NCBI RefSeq assembly: GCF_014773395.1
Contig: NZ_JACXAF010000022.1
Coordinates: forward strand, 1 to 64,000
Origin: Neiella litorisoli
Lineage (GTDB): Bacteria > Pseudomonadota > Gammaproteobacteria > Enterobacterales > Neiellaceae
Direction of reading: 5' to 3'
Length of the DNA: 64,000 nucleotides
The notes beneath the pieces were generated by a model that was given only the letters and a program-made list of their open reading frames with translations, did no database searches and was not told the origin of the DNA. This document shows, piece by piece, positions 34,547 to 43,663 of this stretch (its first letter is position 1; each line of letters opens with the position of its first letter). The position numbers were made by a program, and so were the translations under genes.

Positions 34547-35269
34547 ATGATCCTATGGTTAGAAAAAACACGTTGCTGGTTAAAGCATTCTGATTCTTCA
34601 TCCGTGCAATCACTGGTCGCTGCGCTAAAAAGCCTGCGGTTGATCAGCTTGCCTCGGTGCGACTGGTTGTTTGGTAGTTGCTATGCCGTGCGCAATTTGT
34701 GTTTGGCGAGCGTAGGAACACTTGCTCGGGTGTTGTGGGCTACGCCGCTATTTCGCTCTCAGGTGATTGGCAGTTGCAATCGGCTATACCTCTACTGCGG
34801 CATTCCATTTGTCGCTGGTAAGCTGCAAATTCATGTCGGTGATGATTGCCGAATCTCCGGTCAAACCACCTTCTCTGGGCGTGCTGACCCATCCATTGAA
34901 CCAATTCTCTATGTTGGCAACAACGTTGATATTGGCTGGCAAACCACCGTTGCTGTCGGGCGTCGAGTGGTATTGCAAGACAATGTTCGCATTGCCGGCC
35001 AGTGCTTTCTTGCTGGTTACCCAGGACATCCACTCGATGCCAAACAACGAGCCGCGGGGTTGCCATGTGAGCAATCGCAGGTGGGCGACATCGTGTTGCA
35101 ACGCGATGTTTGGTTGGCAACCGGCGTCAAGGTCATGGCTGGTGTCACCATAGGGGCGGGAACAGTAGTGGCAGCGGGCAGTGTTGTTTGTAGTGACTTG
35201 CCTGCTGGTGTTCTGGCCGCTGGCGTGCCAGCTCAAGTGATCCGTCAGTTAGCGGAGGCAACGTCATGA
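34547..35269 (+). CDS. sypM: Hexapeptide-repeat acyltransferase (SypM-like)
   Basis: A 240-residue protein whose middle and C-terminal parts (about 85-235) show left-handed beta-helix hexapeptide repeats (YVGNNVDIGWQTTVAVGRRVVLQDNVRIAGQ, GDIVLQRDVWLATGVKVMAGVTIGAGTVVAAGSVV, ending VLAAGVPAQVI). This is the fold of WbbJ-type O-acetyltransferases. The N-terminal 80 residues are amphipathic. It likely acetylates a sugar of the repeat unit. Its place before a GT, a chain-length protein, a GT4 and a GT2 is the order sypM-N-O-P-Q of Vibrio fischeri. Confidence 0.84.
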   Translation: MILWLEKTRCWLKHSDSSSVQSLVAALKSLRLISLPRCDWLFGSCYAVRNLCLASVGTLARVLWATPLFRSQVIGSCNRLYLYCGIPFVAGKLQIHVGDDCRISGQTTFSGRADPSIEPILYVGNNVDIGWQTTVAVGRRVVLQDNVRIAGQCFLAGYPGHPLDAKQRAAGLPCEQSQVGDIVLQRDVWLATGVKVMAGVTIGAGTVVAAGSVVCSDLPAGVLAAGVPAQVIRQLAEATS

Positions 35270-36441
35270 AAAACTGCAAACAATCAAGCCCTCGCGCCTT
35301 ACTCGTCTTTGGCGAAGATTGGGGCCGTCACCCAAGTAGCACTCAGCACATCGTTCGCTCGTTGGCTGCTGAGCGTCGAGTGATCTGGGTAAACTCCATT
35401 GGTTTACGTCGGCCAAAGTTTAGTTGGCGCGATTTGCTAAGAGTCACCGATAAGCTTAAACAATGGTGGCGGGGCGGCAGTGAAAGCAGTCAGTCAACAG
35501 CAATTGCAACGCCAAAACAGCTAACCGTTATCGCGCCTTTGGTGTTTCCCGCTGCGCGCTCCAGCTTAATTAGAAAGCTCAATGTTTGGTTGGTTAATCG
35601 CCAAATCAATAAGGTTCGCCAACGTTATGACATCGGTTCATTGGATTTGTGGATCTCGCTGCCAACCGCAGTGGACTGGCTCGGACACCACAATGAAAGC
35701 CACAGCTTGTATTACTGTGGTGACGATTTTGCCGCGTTGGCTGGTGTTGATCATCACCACGTTAGCGACTGTGAAGCGAAGTTAGTCCAGCGGGTCGATA
35801 GCGTTTGCGCTGCCAGTAAAACCATACAGGCCAAATTGCAACGCTTGGTCGGCGCTCGTAAGCGTGTTGAGTTACTGCCTCACGGTGTCGATATTCGTTT
35901 GTTTTCGGCCCCGACTGAACGGCCAACAGCGCTCTCAACGAATAAGCCGGTGGCTGGTTTTTACGGCAGCATTGCCAGTTGGCTAGATATTGATTTGCTG
36001 GCTAATTTAGCGCAAGCCATGCCGCACTGGCATTTTGTCTTAATTGGCGCCATCGAAACCGATGTCTCAGCGCTAATAGCCATCGACAACATTGAGCTGA
36101 TTGGCGCGGTGCCACATCAGCAACTGCCAGCCTACGTTCAGCACTGGCAAGCGGCGATTCTGCCATTTCGCGATTGCGCTCAGATCAAAGCATGTAATCC
36201 GCTCAAGCTGCGCGAATATTTGGCCTCTGGCACGCCTGTTATTAGTGCGCCATTTCCGGCGTTGCAGCCCTACCGAGACTATGTCCAACAGGTGACTTCA
36301 TTGGTGCAGTGGCAAGCTGCCTTGAGCAGTTGCCAGCGCCCAGTGACCGCCAGCTGGCGTCGTCATCAGCAATTGGCTGTCGCCGCTGAAAGTTGGGATA
36401 TCCGAGCCCGTCAGGTCAATCGCCTGCTGCAGGCGTGGTGA
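35266..36441 (+). CDS. sypN: Glycosyltransferase, GT-B fold (SypN-like)
   Basis: A 391-residue GT-B enzyme that overlaps sypM by four bases. N-terminal RALLVFGEDWGRHPSSTQHIVRSLA, then LYYCGDDFA and the donor-domain motifs GFYGSIASWLDIDLL, LIGA and NPLKLREYLASGTPVISAPF, resemble GT family 4/1 proteins of exopolysaccharide loci. It lies in the sypM-Q operon. Substrate unknown. Confidence 0.8.
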   Translation: MKNCKQSSPRALLVFGEDWGRHPSSTQHIVRSLAAERRVIWVNSIGLRRPKFSWRDLLRVTDKLKQWWRGGSESSQSTAIATPKQLTVIAPLVFPAARSSLIRKLNVWLVNRQINKVRQRYDIGSLDLWISLPTAVDWLGHHNESHSLYYCGDDFAALAGVDHHHVSDCEAKLVQRVDSVCAASKTIQAKLQRLVGARKRVELLPHGVDIRLFSAPTERPTALSTNKPVAGFYGSIASWLDIDLLANLAQAMPHWHFVLIGAIETDVSALIAIDNIELIGAVPHQQLPAYVQHWQAAILPFRDCAQIKACNPLKLREYLASGTPVISAPFPALQPYRDYVQQVTSLVQWQAALSSCQRPVTASWRRHQQLAVAAESWDIRARQVNRLLQAW

Positions 36442-36457
36442 GTCGGAGTAACTAGTC

Positions 36458-37888
36458 ATGAACGAATTACTACCTCGTTTTCACCTTTGGCTTCATGCCA
36501 TCTGGCGACGCCGCTATTTGCTGGTGATGCCGGTGTTGGTACTCCCCGTGGTTGGTTTAGTCATCGGCTTAACTGCAGCCAAAAAATACAGTGCTCACAC
36601 CACTTTGCTGATTCAAGAAACTGCCAAGCTGAACCCATTCTTGGAGGACTTAGCTGTGTCGGCCAATCTCGATATGCGGATGAATGCGCTGACGACCTTA
36701 TTGCACAGTCGTCACATGTTGACGCAAGTGGCAGAGCAGCTTGATTTAATTACAGCAGAGAGCGAGCCATACCGCCGAGAGCAGGTCATTCAGCAACTGT
36801 CTGCAGCGTTATCGGTTAGTCAGATTGGCCCCGATGTGATCCGCATTGATTATCAGTCCGCCAATCCTGCCGATATAGAGCAGGTGTTGCAGCTGGTTAC
36901 CAACCGCTTTGTTGATAATTTGCTGGCACCAGAGCGTTCTTCTATTCGTGAATCAGAGCGTTTTTTAGCGACCCATTTGCAATCAAGCAGAGAGCAATTG
37001 GAGTTTGCAGAAATGGCGTTGGCCGATTTTCGTTCCGATAACGCCGATGGGTTACCGGAGTTGCATTCTGCAAACACTGAGCGGCTGGCCCGCATTCGGC
37101 AAAAACTGTTAGAACGCAAGGCTGAGTTGTCTGGCGCTGAGCAAAGCTTGGGTAGCCTCGATCAACAGCTATCGCGCACCGACCCTGTATTGGCGCGGTT
37201 GGAAGAGCAAATCATTAGTCGCAAGGCAGAATTGGTTTCCCTACGGGCTCGTTACACCGATGGTCATTCGCAAATACAAGCTTTGCAACGGACCATTCGA
37301 CAGCTCGAATCTGAGCGTGCCAGTGCGCTGGCAAATCCAGTGGCGCAGCACAGCACGGGACACCAACAAACAGGCGGCTTCCAATTAGCGTTGGCGTTAG
37401 AAGAAAGCCAAGACGGATTGATGATGGTGCAACTCGAAGCATTGCAAAATGCTCAACAGCGCGTCAACGCTCTGCGCGAAGAAGTGAAGCAATTGCAAAG
37501 CCTTGCTGATTCGCTCAACCAACAGGTGAACTCGGTTGGCGATCAAGAACGTCAGTTGTTGGCGTTGCAGCGCGATTTAAGAGTCAAACGCGGCCTCTAT
37601 GAGGACTTATTACAGCGCTATGAAATGGCCAAGGTGACTGGCGCGCTGGGTAAGTTCGAGCAATCTGAGCGGATCAAAATTATTGACCGCCCCTTTACCC
37701 CAACGCAGCCCAGCAACTTACCAGCATTGCTTTTTGTCATTGCTGGGTTGATCGGTGGCCTTGGTGTTGGTGCTGGCCTAGTCGTGCTGAGCGAATTGGC
37801 AGACCCCAGTTTGCGCACTATTGCCGATGTTGAAGCGATTACTGGTGTTGCAGTGATCACCCGAATTCCACCTCTGAAGGAGCATTAA
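36458..37888 (+). CDS. sypO: Wzz/GumC-like polysaccharide chain-length determinant (SypO-like)
   Basis: A 476-residue inner membrane protein with helices near 20-41 and 425-448 flanking a long periplasmic coiled-coil (about 160-370). The ALLFVIAGLIGGLGVGAGLVVL end and PxxP preceding it (DRPFTPTQPSNLPA) are standard Wzz motifs. It lacks a C-terminal BY-kinase, which is encoded separately as the SypD-like protein. It sets polymer length or couples to the outer-membrane exporter. Confidence 0.86.
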   Translation: MNELLPRFHLWLHAIWRRRYLLVMPVLVLPVVGLVIGLTAAKKYSAHTTLLIQETAKLNPFLEDLAVSANLDMRMNALTTLLHSRHMLTQVAEQLDLITAESEPYRREQVIQQLSAALSVSQIGPDVIRIDYQSANPADIEQVLQLVTNRFVDNLLAPERSSIRESERFLATHLQSSREQLEFAEMALADFRSDNADGLPELHSANTERLARIRQKLLERKAELSGAEQSLGSLDQQLSRTDPVLARLEEQIISRKAELVSLRARYTDGHSQIQALQRTIRQLESERASALANPVAQHSTGHQQTGGFQLALALEESQDGLMMVQLEALQNAQQRVNALREEVKQLQSLADSLNQQVNSVGDQERQLLALQRDLRVKRGLYEDLLQRYEMAKVTGALGKFEQSERIKIIDRPFTPTQPSNLPALLFVIAGLIGGLGVGAGLVVLSELADPSLRTIADVEAITGVAVITRIPPLKEH

Positions 37889-37889
37889 T

Positions 37890-38981
37890 ATGAGCACCTA
37901 TATTCAGGTCGTCCAACACTTAAAGCCCGGTGGTATCGAGACCATGGCGCTGGATCTGTGTCGCATGCACAAGCAGGGTGAAACCGGCTATGTGGTGTCG
38001 CTGGAAGGGCGTCGAGATGAAGCATTGGCCAATTGGCCCAAGCTCCAGCCTTATGCCGAGCGAATCATCTTCCTTGATAAAAAGCCGGGCTGGCAACCGT
38101 CGATCATCAAACGCTTGGTCGACCTAATGAATTTTTTCGCCATTAGTAGCGTCCATACCCACCATATCGGCCCCTTGCTATATGCCGGTATCGCCGCTCG
38201 TTTCGCAGGGATCCGCAATGTCATTCATACCGAGCACGATGCTTGGCATTTACAGGATGATAAACGCTGCCGCTTGCAGCGTTGGGTGCTGCGTCTAGTC
38301 AAACCGGCTTTGGTTGCCGATGCCAAGCTTGTGGCCCGCGACATGAGCGCACGATTAGGGTTGGCCGATGGCCGCGTCCACGTCATTCAAAATGGCATTA
38401 ATACTGACCGTTTTCGCCTGGGCTCAAAATCGCAAGCAAGAGCGCAATTGCAGCTACCAGCCAACACCTTATTGGTCGGTTCAGCAGGGCGTTTAGAACT
38501 GGAGAAAGGTCACGCCGTGTTGGTTGAGGCGTTAGCGTCAATGAACCCCGCGGTGCATTTAGCAATTGCTGGCGACGGCTCACAAGCAAAAGCGTTAAAG
38601 GCGCAGTGCCGAGCGCTCGGCGTTGAAAAACGTGTGCACTTTCTTGGCAGTATCGATCAGATGCCAGCCTTTTATCAGGCTTTAGATGTGTTTTGCTTGC
38701 CATCGTTTAATGAGGGTTTGTCATTGGTGCTGCTTGAAGCCCAGGCCTGTGGTGTGCCTGCTGTGGTCACTGACGTTGGCGCGAGCCATGAAGCCCTGTG
38801 TCCGGCAACAGGACGTTTGGTCGCTGCCGGTGCGCCCAAGCAATTGGCCGACAGTCTGACAGCCACGTTGGCCAGCACTGAGCAATCGTGTCCGCGCCAG
38901 TTTGTTCGAGTTGCCGGAGACGGCAAGGTAATGGCAACGCGCTACGCGACCCTGCGTAATTCTTACGCTGCAGTTGCTTAG
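37890..38981 (+). CDS. sypP: Glycosyltransferase family 4 (SypP-like)
   Basis: A 363-residue GT-B enzyme: KPGGIETMALDLCRMHKQGE, HTHHIGPLLYAGIAARFAG, VGSAGRLELEKGHAVLVEAL and the retaining signature PSFNEGLSLVLLEAQACGVPAVVTDVG. It starts one base after the sypO stop, so it is surely co-transcribed. It should add a hexose to the repeat unit with retention of configuration. Confidence 0.87.
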   Translation: MSTYIQVVQHLKPGGIETMALDLCRMHKQGETGYVVSLEGRRDEALANWPKLQPYAERIIFLDKKPGWQPSIIKRLVDLMNFFAISSVHTHHIGPLLYAGIAARFAGIRNVIHTEHDAWHLQDDKRCRLQRWVLRLVKPALVADAKLVARDMSARLGLADGRVHVIQNGINTDRFRLGSKSQARAQLQLPANTLLVGSAGRLELEKGHAVLVEALASMNPAVHLAIAGDGSQAKALKAQCRALGVEKRVHFLGSIDQMPAFYQALDVFCLPSFNEGLSLVLLEAQACGVPAVVTDVGASHEALCPATGRLVAAGAPKQLADSLTATLASTEQSCPRQFVRVAGDGKVMATRYATLRNSYAAVA

Positions 38982-39005
38982 AACGCTGGAGTAAGAGGCA
39001 TCGTC

Positions 39006-40172
39006 ATGATTGAGTGCATCACGTTATTATCATTCGCTTTGGTGGCCTATCACCATGTGTTTTATCCGCTGTTGTTGAAATGGTTGTCGCACTGGCGAGC
39101 GCCGAAGAATGGCGAGCACTGGCAACAGCGAATTCCAGCCGAGCCGTCAGAGTGGCCAACCATTGAATTGCTGATCCCAGCCTATAATGAGCAAGACTTT
39201 GTCGCAGACAAGTTGAGCATGTTGGCATTTCTTGATTATCCCGCCGAGCGCCTAACGGTGCGTTTATTGTGCGATGGTTGCAGTGACAACACCGCTAATG
39301 TGGCTCGGACCCAGCTGGCAGCAATGCCATTTTGCGAATTCAATATCGAGGTCGTTGAATATCAGCAAAATCGGGGCAAGGTCGCGGTGATCAATCAGGC
39401 CATTACTGAATCTCAAGCAACCATCGTGGCCTTATCCGATGTGTCGGCGATCATTTCTGTCGATGCCATGAAGCTGGCTGCTCGCTATTTTCAGCTTAAC
39501 CATGTTGGTGTGGTGTGTGGCTGCTACCAAATCCTCAATCCAGGTTCATCAGGCGAAGATAAGTACTGGCAATATCAACGTATGGTGCGTGAGAGTGAAG
39601 CTAATTTGGGGGCGCTGCAAGGTGCTCACGGCGCCTTCTATTTGATCCGTCGCGAGGCGTTTCGCAAACTGCACAGTGACACCATTAACGATGACTTCAT
39701 CTTGCCAATGCAAATATTAGCGCAAGGCTATCGCGGTATTTATGAGCCACGCATTTGTGCTTTGGAATTGGAGCATGCTAGCGATCAATTAGACCGATCT
39801 CGTCGTCGCCGTATTGGTGCTGGCAACTTGCAGCAACTCATCCGTTTACGTGAGTTACTGCTGCCAAAATTCAAAGGTGTGGCATTCACTTTCATTAGCG
39901 GTAAAGCGCTGCGGGTGCTGTGTCCGTTTTTGATGCTAGTAGGCTTTATTGGCTCGGTGGTACTAGCGAGTGGCTCGGCCGCATTCGCGATGTTGTTGGT
40001 GCTGCAACTGCTCGGTGGATTACTAGCTTTATTGCCACGTTTGGCACCACAAATGGACTGGCCGCGCGCACTTAATGCCTTGAACTACTTATTGGAAGGC
40101 CATTGGAACTGCCTGCTCGGTTGTTTGAGCTACATCCAACGAGCCTTGCAACGCCACCTTTCCCGCGCATAG
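39006..40172 (+). CDS. sypQ: Membrane glycosyltransferase family 2 (SypQ-like)
   Basis: A 388-residue GT2 with an N-terminal membrane helix (about 3-22), the GT-A core (PTIELLIPAYNEQDFVADKLSML, LLCDGCSDNT, LSDVSAIIS, INDDFILPMQIL, and the processive-like RRRRIGAGNLQQL) and C-terminal helices (about 300-345). It is related to the synthase-like GT2 group. It is the last gene of sypM-Q. No sypR-type priming transferase follows. Confidence 0.86.
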   Translation: MIECITLLSFALVAYHHVFYPLLLKWLSHWRAPKNGEHWQQRIPAEPSEWPTIELLIPAYNEQDFVADKLSMLAFLDYPAERLTVRLLCDGCSDNTANVARTQLAAMPFCEFNIEVVEYQQNRGKVAVINQAITESQATIVALSDVSAIISVDAMKLAARYFQLNHVGVVCGCYQILNPGSSGEDKYWQYQRMVRESEANLGALQGAHGAFYLIRREAFRKLHSDTINDDFILPMQILAQGYRGIYEPRICALELEHASDQLDRSRRRRIGAGNLQQLIRLRELLLPKFKGVAFTFISGKALRVLCPFLMLVGFIGSVVLASGSAAFAMLLVLQLLGGLLALLPRLAPQMDWPRALNALNYLLEGHWNCLLGCLSYIQRALQRHLSRA

Positions 40173-40207
40173 CCAAATAGCCCCCAACGATCGATCAAGC
40201 GATTCGT

Positions 40208-40222
40208 TTTGCAATTTGCAAA
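40208..40222. promoter_or_regulatory. TTGC-N5-GCAA palindrome upstream of sypA
   Basis: TTTGCAATTTGCAAA is a perfect 15-bp palindrome, centred 82 bp upstream of the GG of the sigma54 promoter at 40296. Confidence 0.68.
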
Positions 40223-40295
40223 CGGGTCGTTTTTGTTTTCTCTGTGATGCTCGGATTGTATTTTAACCCACTGATTAAAAGCCGTTTTTAATGGT

Positions 40296-40311
40296 TGGCA
40301 TGAGCTTCGCT
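40296..40311 (+). promoter_or_regulatory. Sigma54 promoter of sypA operon
   Basis: TGGCATGAGCTTCGCT keeps TGGCA and CGCT with exact GG-N10-GC spacing, 51 bp before the sypA start. Confidence 0.8.
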
Positions 40312-40361
40312 ATTGTCATTGTGAAAAGCAATTTAGCAATCGTTAGTGGGAGCAGAGAATC

Positions 40362-40721
40362 ATGCAAACAATCGAACTTCACAATCAAATGAACCATGAA
40401 ATTCATATCGCATTGGTTTCTTCTAACAATGGAATTGAGGCGCAAGTTGAGCGCTTGTTGACCCAGCTTGATTTGGCCCGAACTGGCAAACAAGTCGTTC
40501 TGCATATGGCTGACGTTGATGAGCTGTCAGTGTCTGTACTAGCGAAGATGTTGCAACTTGCCAAGTACTTGACCACAAACGGCGGTCAGTTGTTTGTTGC
40601 CGACGTGCAGAGCAAATGCCAGCGAATGATGACATTGCTGCGGATCAATTTGCTGATCCCAGTATTTGCTGACCAGCAACCAACGACAAGCACTCCTCAG
40701 CCGTTGCCGGTTGCTGCTTAA
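40362..40721 (+). CDS. sypA: STAS-domain anti-sigma-factor-antagonist-like protein (SypA-like)
   Basis: A 119-residue single STAS domain: GKQVVLHMADVDELSVSVLAKMLQLAKYL then GGQLFVADVQSKCQRMM. Ser56 in DELSVS lies at the usual phospho-Ser position of STAS proteins and has the same number I recall for the regulatory Ser56 of V. fischeri SypA. In that organism SypA must be unphosphorylated to allow biofilm formation, and SypE controls this. No SypE-like gene is in this window. It is first in the operon sypA-B-C-D-F-G. Confidence 0.83.
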   Translation: MQTIELHNQMNHEIHIALVSSNNGIEAQVERLLTQLDLARTGKQVVLHMADVDELSVSVLAKMLQLAKYLTTNGGQLFVADVQSKCQRMMTLLRINLLIPVFADQQPTTSTPQPLPVAA

Positions 40722-40746
40722 TCCAAGTTGTTGAGGAGTGGCTGTT

Positions 40747-41550
40747 ATGCGCATCATCTTGGTTCTATTGGCACTGTTAGCGCAAGGGTGTGCTTCTTGG
40801 CCCCAACAAGGCACCGGCGGCTTTGCCGAACACAATAGTTTGTTATTGAGCCTGTTGGATTTAGCCAATGAAGAAGCCATGGGCCCAGAGCACGGCCTGC
40901 GTTTTGAGCTCATCATCAGTAAACATCAATTGGATCTGTTGATTCTCGAAGGCGCAGAGCTGTGCTTTCCAGCCTCGGTCGCACAAGCCAAAACACGGCA
41001 ACAGCGGATCATGCGAGAACTCAAAGGTGGTCTGGAGCAAGATGCGGCTAATAGCCTAGAGGTGCAGCAGTACTTTCTTGCCGAACTGGAAAATCGTCTC
41101 GATGCGGTCAATGCTGGCGGCCAATGCCAACGAACTATCGCCAATCCACTCAAGCTTACTGATTTACAGCAAAATTTGTTACCGCTGTTGAACCGCAATA
41201 ATCAATTCGAAACCGATTCGGCGCGGTTAACTCCGGCTTATCAAGACCAATTACAACGGGCCGTACCTATGGTGTCTGCCTTGCCATTGGACTTACTGAT
41301 CACCGGCCATACCGACGCTGCTGGCGGCGCTGAGCATAATCTCAAACTGTCGATGTTAAGAGCGCAAGCGGTGGCTGATTTCCTGCAACAGCAAGGTGTC
41401 GCAGCGCAGCGAATTAGAGTGCAGGGCGCCGCGTCGAGTCGGCCGTATCGGGCAGGTGATTCAATCGAGCATTTTCATTCCAATCGCCGGGTCACCATTG
41501 ATCTGATCGAACAACACATCAACGGAGCGCCTCATGAACAGCTTCATTAA
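40747..41550 (+). CDS. sypB: OmpA-family lipoprotein (SypB-like)
   Basis: A 267-residue lipoprotein (LLAQGC, Cys near residue 15) with a C-terminal OmpA peptidoglycan-binding domain (about 155-260; LDLLITGHTDAAGG, LSMLRAQAVADFLQQQGV, SNRRVTIDL). ATG 40747 follows GAGGAG at eight bases; a GTG at 40738 overlaps that site and is rejected. It probably ties the export machinery to the cell wall. It overlaps sypC by 17 bases. Confidence 0.85.
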   Translation: MRIILVLLALLAQGCASWPQQGTGGFAEHNSLLLSLLDLANEEAMGPEHGLRFELIISKHQLDLLILEGAELCFPASVAQAKTRQQRIMRELKGGLEQDAANSLEVQQYFLAELENRLDAVNAGGQCQRTIANPLKLTDLQQNLLPLLNRNNQFETDSARLTPAYQDQLQRAVPMVSALPLDLLITGHTDAAGGAEHNLKLSMLRAQAVADFLQQQGVAAQRIRVQGAASSRPYRAGDSIEHFHSNRRVTIDLIEQHINGAPHEQLH

Positions 41551-43663
41551 ACAATCAGCCATCACGCTGTTAGCTGTGTTTGCCAATATGACTGCGGTGC
41601 TAGCTGACGAACAAGCCAAGGCCAATGTAGAGTCCATTCAAAGCGGTTACCAAATTAAAATCGTGATGCCGGGTGAGGAAAGCTTTGAGCAACCGTTTGA
41701 AGTCGACCGTTCTGGGCGCTTGCAATTGCCCGAGGTCGGAGCCGTGCCCGTAGCGGGCATGGCAGAGCCGGAAATGGCGCAAGCGGTGACACAAGCGTTG
41801 AGCCTCGCTTACCGAGATTTGTCTGGCTTGAAGGTTTATGTCGCAGACCAGCGTATCCGCATTCAAGTCATGGGCTATGTTGAGAACCCCGGCGAAATCA
41901 CTATGTCTGCCGATGCTGGGGTACAAATCGCTCTAAAGTTGGCCGGTGGTATGCGCGCAGGAGCCCAGCTCGATCGGATGCAATTACGCCGTCCGGGTGA
42001 GCAGTATGTGTTCGATTACAAGCGCTATCTAGATAGTGGCGATTTAACCGCATTGCCTAAGCTGCAGTCGTTAGACACTATTTTCGTCCCAGCATCGAAG
42101 AACATTGGCAATATCGCAACGATATTTGATCCGGCAGCGCTTAATGATAAAGGTGATGCAGCAGAGACGCGAACCGCCATTAAAGTGTTTGGCGAGGTGT
42201 TTAAACCGGGCAGTTTTTCTTATCGTCCAACCGCCTCATTGGTTGATATGTTGATGCGTGCCGGTGGGGTGACTCGATACGCCAGTGTCGAGCAAATCAG
42301 GGTGATTATTTCAGGCCAACCCATGCTGTTTAACCTCACTCAGTATCTCGACAGTGGCGATGTCAATCTAATGCCAACGTTGCAGCCGGGTACCACTATC
42401 TTCGTGCCCAAGCAGCAAGAAGAAATCAAAGCAGGAGCTAACACTGTTTATGTCATGGGTGAGGTATTTAAACCTGGCGCCTATGAAGGCAATGCCGATG
42501 CTGGATTCTTGGATGTGTTGGCCAATGCTGGTGGCCCAACTCGGTTCGCTGAGACTCGCCAGATCCGGGTGATCCGTCCACATGGCCAAATCGAAGCGTT
42601 TGATCTGCTTGCTTACACCGAAGGGATGACATCATCCTTGCCGTCGCTCTCTCCAGGTGACGCTATTTTCGTCCCAGAAAAAACCGATTTGAATGAGAAA
42701 TCGTGGACTAAAGTGGCGCCGAGTCGTGCCGTGCAGGTGATGGGGGAAGTCAACCGACCAGGGCGATTTGAATGGTCTGATGAAATGTCGCTGATGGATT
42801 TATTAGCTCACGCTGGTGGCCCTAAGCGCAATGCCGATACGGCCAAAATCCAAATTGTTGTGCCCCAGGGACAGGGCCGGACTAGAACTGAAGAATTTAA
42901 CCTCAATGACTTTTTAGCCGGTGATTTAACCAAACAACAATTGCCGCAGATCTCCGCAGGTACTTTGGTGATGGTGCCAGAGTTACCGGATGATCCCAGT
43001 GACAACAAATCACAATGGGTCCGCCAAGCCTCAGATGATTCTATTTATGTGTTTGGCCAAGTCGGTGCTCCGGGGCGTTATCGCTTTGATCCGGCGATGC
43101 ACTTTCTCGATATTCTGGCCGCTGCCGATGGCCCAACGGGCAATGCCGATATTAGCAATGTTCGCATTAGTCACCGCAATGGCAATACCGCCAAAATCAG
43201 CAAACTGGACTTATCACTGTACTTTGAAACCGGCGATGAACACTTGTTGCCTAAGGTGGTGCCAGGCGATTCGATTTACATTCCTGAGAAAGATCGTTTG
43301 TGGCTTGCTGAGTCAAAAGAATCGACCGTTCGGGAGCTAGGCGCAGTGGGTAAACCGGGACGCTATCGCTTCAACGATGACATGACGTTACTTGATTTGT
43401 TAGCCGAGGCCGGTGGCGTCAATGACAACAGCTATCCAGAAAAAATTACCGTGGTTAACCTGTCTTGCTGTCGAGACCAAGCTCGGTCTTTTGATCTGCT
43501 GGCCTTCAGCCAGAGTGGTGACTTCTCCATGCTGCCGGTGCTGCGTGCAGGTGACACCGTTTATGTACCGTCGGAGAAGGACAGCGATTGGTTTAAAGCC
43601 AGACAAGGTCTCGAAGACATCTTCCGAGTGGTGAGTATCAGCGCTTTGTTGGGGTTCATCTAA
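41534..43663 (+). CDS. sypC: Polysaccharide export protein with six SLBB repeats (SypC-like)
   Basis: A 709-residue exported protein (signal to about residue 24, LA-D). It starts with a poly_export (Wza N-terminal) domain (about 35-115: GYQIKIVMPGEE, VDRSGRLQLPEVGAV). Six SLBB-type beta-grasp repeats follow, each opening like V-x-GEV-x-KPG and closing like L-x-PGD-x-IFVP (starting near 118, 214, 299, 396, 496 and 595). Typical Wza has two such domains, so the periplasmic part is unusually long. The short C-terminal helix (ISALLGFI) may be the outer-membrane element. It forms the exit channel for the polysaccharide. Confidence 0.87.
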   Translation: MNSFIKQSAITLLAVFANMTAVLADEQAKANVESIQSGYQIKIVMPGEESFEQPFEVDRSGRLQLPEVGAVPVAGMAEPEMAQAVTQALSLAYRDLSGLKVYVADQRIRIQVMGYVENPGEITMSADAGVQIALKLAGGMRAGAQLDRMQLRRPGEQYVFDYKRYLDSGDLTALPKLQSLDTIFVPASKNIGNIATIFDPAALNDKGDAAETRTAIKVFGEVFKPGSFSYRPTASLVDMLMRAGGVTRYASVEQIRVIISGQPMLFNLTQYLDSGDVNLMPTLQPGTTIFVPKQQEEIKAGANTVYVMGEVFKPGAYEGNADAGFLDVLANAGGPTRFAETRQIRVIRPHGQIEAFDLLAYTEGMTSSLPSLSPGDAIFVPEKTDLNEKSWTKVAPSRAVQVMGEVNRPGRFEWSDEMSLMDLLAHAGGPKRNADTAKIQIVVPQGQGRTRTEEFNLNDFLAGDLTKQQLPQISAGTLVMVPELPDDPSDNKSQWVRQASDDSIYVFGQVGAPGRYRFDPAMHFLDILAAADGPTGNADISNVRISHRNGNTAKISKLDLSLYFETGDEHLLPKVVPGDSIYIPEKDRLWLAESKESTVRELGAVGKPGRYRFNDDMTLLDLLAEAGGVNDNSYPEKITVVNLSCCRDQARSFDLLAFSQSGDFSMLPVLRAGDTVYVPSEKDSDWFKARQGLEDIFRVVSISALLGFI

